Assembly: GCF_035946055.1 (NCBI RefSeq)
Contig: NZ_CP108364.1
Span: forward strand, 4,278,001 to 4,342,000
DNA from: Streptomyces sp. NBC_01341
GTDB lineage: Bacteria; Actinomycetota; Actinomycetes; Streptomycetales; Streptomycetaceae
Direction of reading: 5' to 3'
DNA length: 64,000 bases
Of the stretch, positions 1-8,039 are shown in pieces. The translations under genes and the position numbers were made by a program. The notes under the pieces were generated by a model. That model made no database searches, had not been told where the DNA came from, and was given only the letters and a program-made list of their open reading frames with translations. Positions within the stretch are counted from its first letter, which is position 1. Every line of letters starts with the position of its first letter.

Positions 1-1250
1 TCGCCGCGGCTTCCGCGCTGGGCGGTGTGGCCCAGGGTGAGGGCATGCTGTTCGGTTCGCGTGCCCTTCAGGGTCTGTTCGGCGCGCTGCTCGCGCCGTC
101 CGCCCTCTCCCTGCTCGCGGTGATGTTCACCGACGCCAAGGAGCGGGCCAAGGCCTTCGGTATCTACGGAGCCATCGCCGGTGGCGGTGGCGCGGTCGGC
201 CTGATCCTCGGCGGCTTCCTGACCGAGTACCTCAACTGGCGCTGGACCTTCTTCGTCAACATCCCGTTCGCGATCGCCGCTGCCGCGGGTGCCTACCTGG
301 TCATCCGTGAGCCCTCGGGCAGCCGTAACCGTTCGGCGCTCGACATCCCCGGTGTGGTCCTCTCCACGCTGGGCCTCGTCTCGCTGGTGTACGGCTTCAC
401 CCGCGCCGAGTCGGCCGGCTGGTCGGACTCGCTGACCATCGGCATGTTCGTCGCGGCCGGTGTGCTGCTGTCCGCCTTCGTGTTCACCGAGGCACGCGTG
501 AAGTCGCCGCTGCTGCCGCTGCGCGTCGTGACGGACCGTAACCGCGGAGGCGTCTACCTCTCGCTGGGGCTCGCCATCATCGCGATGTTCGGGCTGTTCC
601 TCTTCCTCACCTACTACCTGCAGCTGGTCAAGGGCTACAGCCCGGTCAAGACCGGCTTCGCCTTCCTGCCGATGATCGCGGGCATGATCACCGGGTCCAC
701 GCAGATCGGCGCGCGTCTGATGACGAGGGTCCCGCCGAGGCTGCTGATGGCCCCCGGATTCCTGGTTGCCGCCATCGGCATGCTGCTGCTGACCCAGCTG
801 GACATCGGCACCTCGTACGCGGGCGTCATCCTGCCGGCGGAGCTGCTGCTCGGCCTGGGCATGGGTTCGGCCTTCATGCCGGCCATGTCGCTCGCCACGC
901 ACGGCATCGAGCCGCGCGACGCCGGTGTGGCCTCCGCGATGGTGAACACCTCGCAGCAGGTCGGCGGTGCCATCGGCACCGCGCTGCTCAACACGATCGC
1001 GGCCGGTGCCACCAGCGCGTACGTCGCCGATCACGTCGCGGGTGCCACGAACCCGAAGCTGCTGCAGCTCCAGGCGACGGTCGCCGGTTTCGCGAGCGCG
1101 ATCTGGTGGGCGGTGGGCATCCTCGTCGTCGCCTCGGTGATCGCGGCGGTGCTGATCAACACGGGGCGCCCGGGTACCGGGAAGGCCGGCTCCGGCGAGA
1201 ACGCGGACGGCGTCGACGACGAGTTCATGATCCCGGTCGTCGCACACTGA
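1..1250 (+). CDS. DHA2-type MFS drug exporter, 5' end outside window
   Basis: The C-terminal ~415 residues of a 14-TM major facilitator (EmrB/QacA, DHA2 family) that exports drugs by proton antiport. The frame is open from base 3, so the gene begins upstream of the window. The GTG at 27 is internal, because coding-quality sequence (AAASALGG) precedes it. Visible are the glycine-rich antiporter motif around GGGGAVGLILGGFLTE, the FVNIPFA motif that follows TM6 in this family, and about ten further hydrophobic segments. The C-terminus is a short acidic tail. It is convergent with a MarR gene; such pairs are common, but the regulator's operator candidates lie on the other side of the regulator. 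Substrate unknown. Confidence 0.9.
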   Translation, partial: AAASALGGVAQGEGMLFGSRALQGLFGALLAPSALSLLAVMFTDAKERAKAFGIYGAIAGGGGAVGLILGGFLTEYLNWRWTFFVNIPFAIAAAAGAYLVIREPSGSRNRSALDIPGVVLSTLGLVSLVYGFTRAESAGWSDSLTIGMFVAAGVLLSAFVFTEARVKSPLLPLRVVTDRNRGGVYLSLGLAIIAMFGLFLFLTYYLQLVKGYSPVKTGFAFLPMIAGMITGSTQIGARLMTRVPPRLLMAPGFLVAAIGMLLLTQLDIGTSYAGVILPAELLLGLGMGSAFMPAMSLATHGIEPRDAGVASAMVNTSQQVGGAIGTALLNTIAAGATSAYVADHVAGATNPKLLQLQATVAGFASAIWWAVGILVVASVIAAVLINTGRPGTGKAGSGENADGVDDEFMIPVVAH

Positions 1251-1262
1251 CCCCGGTTCAGG

Positions 1263-1287
1263 GCCGCGGGGTCTGATGCCCCGCGGC
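1263..1287 (+). terminator. Hairpin terminator after the exporter
   Basis: A perfect 9-bp stem, GCCGCGGGG with CCCCGCGGC, and a 7-base loop, 13 bases after the exporter stop codon. There is no T tract, which is usual in Streptomyces. Confidence 0.7.
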
Positions 1288-1299
1288 TGTCACGGCCCC

Positions 1300-1340
1300 G
1301 GATCTGCCCTGGTTCCGCTCAGCGGAGCCAGGGCAGATCC
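1300..1340. terminator. Long hairpin between convergent genes, reaching into marR
   Basis: A 20-bp stem with a single G-T mismatch (left arm 1300-1319, right arm 1321-1340) around a one-base centre. The right arm contains the last codons and stop of the MarR gene, so the hairpin probably ends transcription in both directions. Confidence 0.75.
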
Positions 1341-1831
1341 GCGTTCGTGCCCTCGGGCTGCAGACCGGTGGCGACGACCTGCATGATCTCGCCGAGGCTC
1401 TTCACCTGCTCCGGGGTGAGGCGGGCGAACATCGCCTGGCGTACGGCGTCGACGTGCCCCGGCGCCGAACGCGCGAGCATCGCGTGGCCCTCGTCGGTGA
1501 GGACGGCGTTCTGGCCGCGCTTGTCCGAGGGGCAGTCCTCGCGGCGGACCCAGCCGTTCTTCTCCAGCCGCGCTACCGCGTGCGACAGCCGGGAGCGGGT
1601 GATCTTGGCGTCCTTCGCCAGCTCGGTCATGCGCATGCGCCGCCGGGGCGCCTGGGAGAGCTGGACGAGCAGCCCGTAGTAGATGTGTGGCATCCCGGCG
1701 TCCCGCTGCAACTGGCGGTCGAGGTGGTCCTCCATGAGCGTGGTGGCATGGAGGAAGGCGCGCCACACGCCCTGTTCTTCGTCGGTGAGCCAGTGGGGCT
1801 CGCCGCTGGGTGCCGTGGTCATGGACTCCAC
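1319..1831 (-). CDS. MarR family transcriptional regulator
   Basis: A 170-aa winged-helix dimeric regulator. The N-terminal helix (about residues 15-45) is followed by the recognition part MTELAKDAKITRSRLSHAVARLEKNGWVRRE (about 70-100) and the wing containing DKRGQNAVLTDEG. That wing signature, D-K-R-G-x-x-x-x-L-T-x-x-G, is characteristic of MarR. The start could be the first ATG (1831) or the ATG three codons later (MTTAPSG). It is convergent with the DHA2 exporter and divergent from the dioxygenase. Two TTGAA-N2-TTxAA half-palindromes lie just upstream, so autorepression and control of the divergent gene are plausible. Confidence 0.9.
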   Translation of the reverse strand: MESMTTAPSGEPHWLTDEEQGVWRAFLHATTLMEDHLDRQLQRDAGMPHIYYGLLVQLSQAPRRRMRMTELAKDAKITRSRLSHAVARLEKNGWVRREDCPSDKRGQNAVLTDEGHAMLARSAPGHVDAVRQAMFARLTPEQVKSLGEIMQVVATGLQPEGTNADLPWLR

Positions 1832-1845
1832 TGTACGACCTTTTC

Positions 1846-1902
1846 TTGAAAGTTTAACTAAATGGGACTAAGGTCTGGGGGCGCAGGAATTTGAAGATTC
1901 AA
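1846..1902. promoter_or_regulatory. Two candidate MarR operators in divergent region
   Basis: In an AT-richer stretch between marR and the dioxygenase gene, TTGAAAGTTTAA (1846-1857) and TTGAAGATTCAA (1891-1902) share a TTGAA-N2-TTYAA palindromic form. The first sits 15 bases upstream of the marR start. Assignment to this MarR protein is inference from position and symmetry. Confidence 0.45.
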
Positions 1903-2014
1903 GATACTGATCCGATGAGTCGATCCGCCGAACCCCCGGCGCCGGTCGCGGGTACCTGTCCCCGGTGGCTGTAGAGAACACACATACCCCGGCCGGCAGA
2001 GGAATGGGAGCGCC

Positions 2015-2797
2015 ATGACAGTCGCCGCGGACCGGATGCCCGCCCTCTACCTCTCGCACGGGGCCCCGCCGCTCGCCGACGACCCCGTGTGGCCCGGTGA
2101 GCTCGCGGCCTGGTCGGCCGGGCTGCCCCGCCTCATGGCCGTCCTGATGGTCTCCGCGCACTGGGAGGAGGCCCCGCTCGCCATCGGCGCAACCGAGACC
2201 GTGCCGCTGGTCCACGACTTCTGGGGATTCCCCGAGCACTACTACCGGGTCCGGTACGCCGCGCCGGGCGCCCCGAAGCTCGCGGAGGACGTCCGCAAAC
2301 TGCTGCGCGCCGCGGGGACGACCGTCCAGGACATCCCCGACCGCGGCCTCGACCACGGGGCGTACGTCCCCCTGGTCGAGATGTTCCCGGACGCCGGTGT
2401 CCCCGTGCTCCAGATCTCCATGCCGACGCTCGACCCGCGGAAGCTGATGGACATCGGCAGGAAGCTCGCCCCCCTGCGCGACGAAGGCGTGCTCATCGTC
2501 GGGAGCGGCTTCTTCACGCACAACCTGGCCGCCCTGCGGCACCAGGGTGGCGGCACTCCCGGCTGGTCCGCGGAGTTCGACGACTGGGGCGACCGGGCGC
2601 TCCGGGCACGGGACGTGGACGCCCTGCTCGACTTCGAGCACAAGTCGCCGGCCGGAAAGCTGGCCCACCCGCGCACCGAGCACTTCGCTCCGCTGTTCGT
2701 CACGCTCGGGGCCGCCGAGGACGAGCTCGATCAGGGGCGCAGTGTCATCGACGGCTTCTGGATGGGACTGGCGAAGCGCTCGGTGCAGTTCGGCTGA
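2015..2797 (+). CDS. Class III extradiol ring-cleavage dioxygenase (DODA/YgiD type)
   Basis: A 260-aa LigB-fold metal-dependent dioxygenase similar in layout to 4,5-DOPA extradiol dioxygenase. Recognisable family blocks are LYLSHGAPP near the N-terminus (first metal-ligand His), VHDFWGFPEHYYRVRY, the DRGLDHGAYVPLVEMFP block around residue 110 (the usual DHGxWVPL), and SGFFTHNL near residue 170. The ATG is preceded by gggagcgcc. Length fits the family (about 250-270 aa). In bacteria of this group the physiological catechol substrate is usually unknown. Its 3' end overlaps the convergent GNAT gene by 53 bp. It may be controlled by the divergently transcribed MarR protein. Confidence 0.85.
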   Translation: MTVAADRMPALYLSHGAPPLADDPVWPGELAAWSAGLPRLMAVLMVSAHWEEAPLAIGATETVPLVHDFWGFPEHYYRVRYAAPGAPKLAEDVRKLLRAAGTTVQDIPDRGLDHGAYVPLVEMFPDAGVPVLQISMPTLDPRKLMDIGRKLAPLRDEGVLIVGSGFFTHNLAALRHQGGGTPGWSAEFDDWGDRALRARDVDALLDFEHKSPAGKLAHPRTEHFAPLFVTLGAAEDELDQGRSVIDGFWMGLAKRSVQFG

Positions 2798-3326
2798 GCA
2801 GCGGCTTCTCGTACCAGGAGACGTCCCAGTAGCGCCCGAACTTCCGGCCCACTTCGGTGTACGTGCCGACATGGCGGAAGCCGAAGGCGTCGTGCAGCCT
2901 GACCGACGCCTCGTTGGGCTGCGCGATCGCGGCATAGGCGCGATTCAGGTCCTCGTGCGCCAAGGCCTCGAACAGGGCCGTGTAGAGAAGGGTGCCGATG
3001 CCGCGGCCGGTCGTGCCGGGCGCGCAGTAGACGCTCACCTCGACGGAGGTGCCGTAGGCGGCCTTCGGCCGGTACGGGCTGCTGGTGGCATAACCGAGGA
3101 TCCGGCGGGCGTTGTCACCGGTACGGGGGTCCTGGGCAACCAGGAGCCGGTGGGGGCCGTCTTCCGGGTGGGAACGCATCCAGGGCAGTCGCTCCTCGGG
3201 GGTGAAGGGCGCCGTGTCGAATGTGAGCGCCGTCTCGCGGACGTAATGGTTGTAGATGTCCGTAAGGGGCGCCAGGTCGGCCTCGACGCCAGGTCTGACC
3301 AGCACTTCTGCGGGTATCCGCACCAT
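2745..3326 (-). CDS. GNAT acetyltransferase, phosphinothricin N-acetyltransferase type
   Basis: A 193-aa Gcn5-related N-acetyltransferase. The N-terminal VRPGVEADLAPLTDIYNHYVRETALTFDTAPFTPEER is typical of the PAT/Bar subfamily that acetylates phosphinothricin or methionine-sulfone-like amino acids. The acetyl-CoA loop is visible as GTTGRGIGTLLY and the C-terminal motif as LHDAFGFRHVGTYTEVGRKFGRYWDVSWYEK. Start taken at ATG 3326; the longer upstream frame has no coding look. The final ~18 residues (Ser/Pro/Arg) overlap the 3' end of the dioxygenase on the other strand and may be a drifted extension. Substrate is not proven by sequence. Confidence 0.85.
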   Translation of the reverse strand: MVRIPAEVLVRPGVEADLAPLTDIYNHYVRETALTFDTAPFTPEERLPWMRSHPEDGPHRLLVAQDPRTGDNARRILGYATSSPYRPKAAYGTSVEVSVYCAPGTTGRGIGTLLYTALFEALAHEDLNRAYAAIAQPNEASVRLHDAFGFRHVGTYTEVGRKFGRYWDVSWYEKPLLSRTAPSASPVPSRSRR

Positions 3327-3385
3327 GTGTCCTCCCGTGGGGGCGGACAGGGTACTGCATGATCTCAAAAATGAATGGTCCCGGT

Positions 3386-3412
3386 GGGAATTCTGTCCGG
3401 ATTCCAGTCGTT
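3386..3412 (+). promoter_or_regulatory. Sigma-R-type promoter of hrdD
   Basis: GGGAAT at 3386-3391, then exactly 18 bases, then GTT at 3410-3412. This matches the consensus for the thiol-oxidative-stress sigma factor SigR (GGAAT-N18-GTT), which is known to drive hrdD in S. coelicolor. Transcription would start near 3418-3420, about 55 bases before the hrdD start codon. Confidence 0.75.
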
Positions 3413-3473
3413 GTTTCCATCGGATGCAGGGCACCCGAAAGGGTGTCGCGACCTACTCAGTAAGGGAGCTCGC

Positions 3474-4475
3474 ATGGCAACCCGTGCCGTCGCTCGTCGT
3501 TCGTCCGCCAGCACCGGCGGGACCGACCGGGCAAGCAGTGTTCGCGCCGTGGGCGGGGAGATCGCCGATCGCGACCTGGTCGGCATGTACCTGGACGAGA
3601 TCGCACGCACACCTCTGCTCGACGCCGCCAAGGAGGTCGAGCTCTCCCAGACGATCGAGGCGGGCGTCTTCGCCCAGCAGATCCTCGACGGCGAGGTGGA
3701 GAGCGAAGCCGGCGGAGCGACGCGTGAGGAGCTGGCGGCGCTGGTCGCCGAGAGCGAGCGCGCCAAGGACATATTCATCCGGTCCAACCTCCGGCTCGTC
3801 GTTGCCGTGGCCCGGCGCTACCCGAGGGCGGGTCTGCCCCTCCTCGACCTCATCCAGGAAGGGAACGCCGGCCTGGTGCGCGCGGTCGAGAAGTTCGACT
3901 ACGCCAAGGGCTTCAAGTTCTCCACGTACGCCACCTGGTGGATCCGGCAGGCCATCACCCGGTCCATCGCCGATCAGTCCCGCACCATCCGCCTCCCCGT
4001 GCACCTCGTGGAGGAGCTCGGCCGGATCCGGCGCGTGCAGCGCGAGTTCAACCGTGAGCACGGGCGCGACCCGGACCACACGGAGATCGCGGCCGAGCTG
4101 GACACCAAGGCCGAGCGGGTCAGCAACGTCCTGGACTGGGCGCGCGACCCGGTCAGCCTGAACATGTCCGTGGACGACGACGGGGACACGCAGTTCGGTG
4201 ACCTGCTGGAGGACACCTCCGCCGTCTCGCCCGAGCAGTCCGTGATGACGCTGCTGCGCAGCGAGGAGCTCGAGGAACTGATCGGCAAGCTCGACAACCG
4301 CACCGCTTCGATCATCCGGATGCGTTACGGAATCGAGGACGGCCGGGAGCGGACCCTCACCGAGGTGGGCAAGCAGCACGGCCTGACACGAGAGCGGATC
4401 CGCCAGATCGAGAAGCACGCACTACTCGAATTGAAGCGAATGGCTCACGACACGGGCTTTGACGCTGCGGCGTGA
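3474..4475 (+). CDS. hrdD: Group 2 (HrdB-like, non-essential) RNA polymerase sigma factor HrdD
   Basis: A 333-aa sigma-70 family protein that directs core RNA polymerase to vegetative-type promoters. Region 1.2 starts at ADRDLVGMYLDEIARTPLL. Region 2 contains RLVVAVARRYPRAGLPLLDLIQEGN and the -10 reader FSTYATWWIRQAITRSIADQSRTIRLPVH. Region 3 follows to residue ~240, and region 4 ends in RERTLTEVGKQHGLTRERIRQIEKHALLELK. The long N-terminal extension of HrdB is absent, and the opening MATRAVARR with the total length match HrdD of S. coelicolor as I remember it. The ATG at 3474 has aagggag six bases upstream; the frame continues upstream to 3375 but without coding character. A SigR-type promoter precedes it and a strong hairpin follows. 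Confidence 0.93.
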   Translation: MATRAVARRSSASTGGTDRASSVRAVGGEIADRDLVGMYLDEIARTPLLDAAKEVELSQTIEAGVFAQQILDGEVESEAGGATREELAALVAESERAKDIFIRSNLRLVVAVARRYPRAGLPLLDLIQEGNAGLVRAVEKFDYAKGFKFSTYATWWIRQAITRSIADQSRTIRLPVHLVEELGRIRRVQREFNREHGRDPDHTEIAAELDTKAERVSNVLDWARDPVSLNMSVDDDGDTQFGDLLEDTSAVSPEQSVMTLLRSEELEELIGKLDNRTASIIRMRYGIEDGRERTLTEVGKQHGLTRERIRQIEKHALLELKRMAHDTGFDAAA

Positions 4476-5598
4476 GCCGATAACCCGTAATCTCCCCATC
4501 AAGCCGGTTCGCACCGGCCCGACGACCGGTCTCCCTTCCGGTCCCATGAGCTGAGTCCCGGCGCCCACCCCCCCCGGCGCCGGGGCTCATCCATGTCCAC
4601 TCCACGACCTCATGTCGGCCGTGCGACCGCGCCGCAGGATGCCGCCGGACCAGGCGGGCCCCCAGGGCGCCGAGGTGCTCCACCAGTTCAGGCGGCCCGT
4701 GCGCCTCGAACTCGCACTCCAGCAGGGCGAGCCGCAGCGCCACCCACTCCAGGGAGTCCGAGCAGACCACGCGCAGGCGGCAGCGGTGCTCGCCCGAGGG
4801 CTCCGGCTCGTCGAGCCCCGCGGGCAGCCGCGCCCGCACGACCTCCGCGGAAGCCCGGAACGTCACGTCGATGTGCTGCTCCGGCCGGGTCCGGGACATC
4901 GAGCGGGTGAGGAACTCCGCGGCGTCCCCGCTCCCGCTGGGCAGTTCCCGGGCGGGGAAGCGGGCTCCGGTGGCGAACGGCTCGCTCACCCGGTCCACCC
5001 GGAACGCACGCCAGTCCTCACGGTCGATGTCGTACGCGATGAGATACCAGCGCCGGTCCGTGCTCACCAGCCTGTACGGCTCGACCTGCCGCCTGGACTC
5101 GGTGGAGTCCCCCGCCCGATAGGCGAAGCGCAGCTTCTCCCGCCCGGTGACCGCCGACGCGATCGTGGTGAGCATCCGCGGATCGATGGTCGCGCCGTCG
5201 CCCAGGGTGAGCGGCATCGTGGCGTTCTGCAGGGAGGAGACCCGGTGGCGCAGCCGTGACGGCAGGACCTGTTCCAGCTTGGCCAGTGCCCGTACGGAAG
5301 CCTCCTCGATGCCCTCGATCGCATGCCCGGTCCCGGCTCGCAGGCCCACCGCGATGGCGACCGCCTCCTCGTCGTCCAGCAGGAGCGGAGGCATGGCGGC
5401 ACCGGCCACCAGGCGGTAGCCGCCGACCGATCCGCGCGACGCCTCGACGGGATAGCCCAGGCCGCGTAGCCGTTCGATGTCGCGGCGGATGGTGCGCGGG
5501 CTGACCTGCAGCCGCTCGGCCAGCTCCCTGCCCGGCCACTCCCTCGGCGTCTGAAGGAGGGACAGCAAGGTCAGCAGGCGTGCTGGGGTGTCCGTCAT
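4357..5598 (-). CDS. HTH-WYL domain transcriptional regulator with anomalous C-terminal extension
   Basis: A YafY/PafC-type regulator. Residues 1-60 form a winged helix (LQVSPRTIRRDIERLRGLGYPVEASRGSVGGYRL). About 140-220 is the WYL ligand-sensing domain (YRLVSTDRRWYLIAYDIDREDWRAFRVDRV), followed by a WCX-like C-terminal domain to about residue 320. The ATG at 5598 is the first in the family-like part, although the frame stays open far upstream. The frame does not stop where family members end (around EVVEWTWM). It runs on for about 80 low-quality residues, through a terminator hairpin and 119 bp into the convergent hrdD gene. A run of eight C at 4568-4575 suggests an indel that destroyed the normal stop. 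Regulated genes unknown. Confidence 0.8.
   Translation of the reverse strand: MTDTPARLLTLLSLLQTPREWPGRELAERLQVSPRTIRRDIERLRGLGYPVEASRGSVGGYRLVAGAAMPPLLLDDEEAVAIAVGLRAGTGHAIEGIEEASVRALAKLEQVLPSRLRHRVSSLQNATMPLTLGDGATIDPRMLTTIASAVTGREKLRFAYRAGDSTESRRQVEPYRLVSTDRRWYLIAYDIDREDWRAFRVDRVSEPFATGARFPARELPSGSGDAAEFLTRSMSRTRPEQHIDVTFRASAEVVRARLPAGLDEPEPSGEHRCRLRVVCSDSLEWVALRLALLECEFEAHGPPELVEHLGALGARLVRRHPAARSHGRHEVVEWTWMSPGAGGGGRRDSAHGTGRETGRRAGANRLDGEITGYRLTPQRQSPCREPFASIRVVRASRSGGSALVSGRAACPPR
4557..4584. terminator. Terminator hairpin between hrdD and WYL regulator
   Basis: A perfect 9-bp stem CCCGGCGCC/GGCGCCGGG with a 10-base loop of which eight bases are C. It lies 82 bp after the hrdD stop. 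It falls inside the unusually long frame of the convergent WYL gene. Confidence 0.7.
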
Positions 5599-5726
5599 GC
5601 GCCCAGGATGCCGCGCCCCCAGGCCCGCCTTCCGGACTGTCGGACAACCTGCGGGACGCCGTGCGGACTGTCGGGCAGTGTGCGGGTGCAGGGCGGCGGG
5701 ACAACCCGTCCGCGCTGCACGCCGGC

Positions 5727-6479
5727 TCAGCAGATCCGGGTGCGGTTCTCCATGGCCCGGCGCGCGGACTGTTCGTCGTCGTACACCTCGCACATGTGGC
5801 GGCCGTCGGGTGTGGCCGTGTGCTCGACCTCCCACAGGCTCGTCTCGGTGCCGTCCAGGAGCAGGAAGGCGTGCTCGTAGAGAGTGAAGCCCGCGTCCCG
5901 TCCGTCGACGTGGAACTGGCGGCCGAAGATCTGGGTGATGTGGTGGGCGAAGGCGGCCCGCAGCCGCCCGGCGGTCGCGGGGCCCGGCCGGTCGCCGTTC
6001 TCCGCGCGGCGAAGGACGCGACGGGCGTGGTCCGCCGAGTCGTCCTGGGCGTACATCCGGGGCACGGGGGCCGGGGGGACGCTCATCAGCAGGGTGAGAA
6101 CCTCGAGATCCTCCCGCAGGCTGTCGTCGCCCGGCGCCGAGGCGGAATCCCAGAAGCTGCCCGCCAGCCGCGCGGCGGCGACGCGGGCGTCGCCCTCGTC
6201 GTCGTACAGCTCGTGCCGGACCGAGGTCTCTGGGGTGCCCCTGCCGCCGCCGTGCACCAGCTCCCACAGGGTGAGCGCGGTGCCGTCGGAGAGGAGGTAG
6301 GTGTGCCGGTAGGTCTCGTGGTGCAGAGCGGCACTGTGATGGGAGGAGTAGAGGGAACTGCTGTGCGCCAGGGCCGTGCCGAGCCGGTCGACCGTGGTGT
6401 CGGACAGATCGAAGGAGTTGAGGGCGCATCGCAGGAGTCGCTCGAGGTGCTGCTCGGTTGTCTCGTACGGATCGCTCAA
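5727..6479 (-). CDS. Conserved Streptomyces hypothetical protein (DUF6227-like)
   Basis: A 250-aa soluble protein with no signal peptide or membrane segment. It contains two related halves. Each has a histidine-rich or aromatic strand set of the form YxHxxLLxDGTxxxLWELxH followed by HELYDDEGDARVAAARL in the first half, and YEHAFLLLDGTETSLWEVEHT followed by CEVYDDEQSARRAMENR in the second. This points to an internal duplication. TTG 6479 is chosen as start because ggagagag lies six bases upstream; the open frame above it (to 6605) has no ribosome site. I believe the family is DUF6227, known only from Streptomyces. Function unknown. Confidence 0.8.
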   Translation of the reverse strand: MSDPYETTEQHLERLLRCALNSFDLSDTTVDRLGTALAHSSSLYSSHHSAALHHETYRHTYLLSDGTALTLWELVHGGGRGTPETSVRHELYDDEGDARVAAARLAGSFWDSASAPGDDSLREDLEVLTLLMSVPPAPVPRMYAQDDSADHARRVLRRAENGDRPGPATAGRLRAAFAHHITQIFGRQFHVDGRDAGFTLYEHAFLLLDGTETSLWEVEHTATPDGRHMCEVYDDEQSARRAMENRTRIC

Positions 6480-6601
6480 GGTGCTCTCTCCAGGCCGTCG
6501 CCGCGTGTTACCCGATGCGTGCATAACGTAGTCCCTGGGTCTGACATCGTGACCGGGGTTCGCAAAAAACGTACCGTGCACGCAGAAAGTTCCCACACCC
6601 C

Positions 6602-7672
6602 TCACGACGGTCCGTAGAGCTCGCGGTGGGAGGGGAAGGTGCCCCCGGGGCCGTCGGCACCCCGGGCCGCCCGGACGGCCTTGACGATGGCGCGGGCCAA
6701 GACGTCGGCGGCCGCCGCCAGCATCTCGTTGAGGGCCGCCACGGGCTCCGGCGGCAGCGGTACCCGACCGGTGGCCAGGGCGAAGACCGTGTCCCCGTCG
6801 GTGAGCAGATGGACGGGCCGGACGGCGCGCGCGAGGCCGTCGTGCGCCACGCCCGCGAGCTTCTGCGCCTGTGCCCGGGTGAGGGCGGCGTCGGTGGCGA
6901 CCACGGCGATCGTGGTGTTGAACGGAAGGTCCCCCTGCGCGCTGTCGCGCCGCGCCTCCTGGACCTCCGCCAGCCGGCGTTCCGCTGCCGCGTGTACCGC
7001 CGGGTCCGGGTACGCGGGCGGCTCTCCGGTGCCGTACTCGCCGTAGAGCACACCGGTCCGCGGATCGAGCACGGAGCCCGCCGCGTTGACCACGGCCAGC
7101 GCGGCGACCGTGGCGCCGCAGGCGAGGCGCAGGCTCGCCGTGCCCACGCCGCCCTTCAGCCGTCCGGCGACGGCGCCCGTCCCCGCACCCACCGAGCCCT
7201 CTGGCACGGGTGCGCCCGGCTCGGACGATGCCGCCGCCTCCACTGCGGCCCGTCCGGTCGAGGCGTCGGGGCGGGCCCGCCAGTCACCGCCCCGGCCGAG
7301 ATCGAAGAGGCAGGCGGCGGGTACCACCGGCACCACCTGCGCGGGGTCGGCTCCGACGCGGACGCCGCGCCCCTGCTCCTCCAGCCAGGCCATCACGCCG
7401 GACGCCGCGTCGAGTCCGTAGGCGCTGCCTCCCGTGAGGACGATCGCGTCGACCCGCTGGACGAGGTTGCGGGGATCGAGGGCGTCCGTCTCCCGGGTGC
7501 CGGGTCCGCCGCCGCGCACGTCCACCGCTGCCACGGCCCCGCCCTGCGGGGCCAGGACGACGGTGGTTCCGCTCAGCGCACGCCCGCCCGGCACCCGGGC
7601 GTGACCGACACGGATGCCGGCCACGTCCGTCAGGGCGTCCAGCGGGCCGGGAGCGGGCAGTTCGTCGGTCAT
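6602..7672 (-). CDS. P1 family (S58) self-cleaving aminopeptidase/amidase, NylC-like
   Basis: A 356-aa N-terminal nucleophile enzyme of the DmpA/NylC group. The start block LDALTDVAGIRVGHARVPGGRALSGTTVVLAP is typical. So are the VLTGGSAYGLDAASGVMAWLEEQGRGV segment and GSVGAGTGAVAGRLKGGVGTAS around residues 160-180. The likely autoprocessing site is N252|T253 in PFNTTIAVVATDA, as in NylC, where cleavage before a Thr releases the catalytic residue. Length equals NylC (about 355 aa). ATG 7672 is preceded by gaggag. The physiological substrate (D-amino-acid peptide, beta-peptide or amide) cannot be told. No neighbouring pathway. Confidence 0.85.
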   Translation of the reverse strand: MTDELPAPGPLDALTDVAGIRVGHARVPGGRALSGTTVVLAPQGGAVAAVDVRGGGPGTRETDALDPRNLVQRVDAIVLTGGSAYGLDAASGVMAWLEEQGRGVRVGADPAQVVPVVPAACLFDLGRGGDWRARPDASTGRAAVEAAASSEPGAPVPEGSVGAGTGAVAGRLKGGVGTASLRLACGATVAALAVVNAAGSVLDPRTGVLYGEYGTGEPPAYPDPAVHAAAERRLAEVQEARRDSAQGDLPFNTTIAVVATDAALTRAQAQKLAGVAHDGLARAVRPVHLLTDGDTVFALATGRVPLPPEPVAALNEMLAAAADVLARAIVKAVRAARGADGPGGTFPSHRELYGPS

Positions 7673-8039
7673 CGGAACTCCTCGTGGGGTGCGGCGGTGC
7701 TTGCCGGTCCGTCCATCGGCGAACGTACAGGCGGCGGCCTGTGGGGCGGAGGGGCGTGTCAGGGGAGGGGGCGTGTCAGGGGAGGGGCGCGTGGCATCGG
7801 AGCAGGAACCCGAGCGCTCGGCGAAGCTGACGGCCCGGCTGGTCCCGGCCCTGGGTGTCGTCGTGGGCCGGCTGTCGGCGGTCGTGAGCGTATGGATGGG
7901 TTCGGGCGGATATGGACGGAGGGCGGCATCGGCACGACCTGGTGGGGCGCGGGATTCCTGTGCGTGTCGTTCCTCGTCGTCCTGAGGCTGTGGCTGCTCG
8001 ACCCGAAGGACCGCCGGGCGTCCGCCGTACCCTGGACCT
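7673..8039. other. 367-bp intergenic region with a doubtful small membrane ORF
   Basis: The region holds the 5' flank of the P1 peptidase gene. On the plus strand an ATG at 7892 opens a frame to 8212 whose first 50 residues include a convincing hydrophobic helix (WWGAGFLCVSFLVVLRLWLL) followed by DPKDRR. It has only a weak ribosome site, and it runs through the next gene in a different frame. It may be the remains of a small one-TM protein. Two near-identical 16-bp units (gtgtcaggggaggggg-like, 7757-7792) lie in tandem upstream. No tRNA or terminator was recognised. Confidence 0.35.

Noticed and set aside
4357-6429. 690-aa minus-strand frame as a single gene
   Set aside because: The part upstream of 5598 is Arg/Pro/Gly-rich shadow sequence overlapping the DUF6227-like gene; the HTH begins at ATG 5598.
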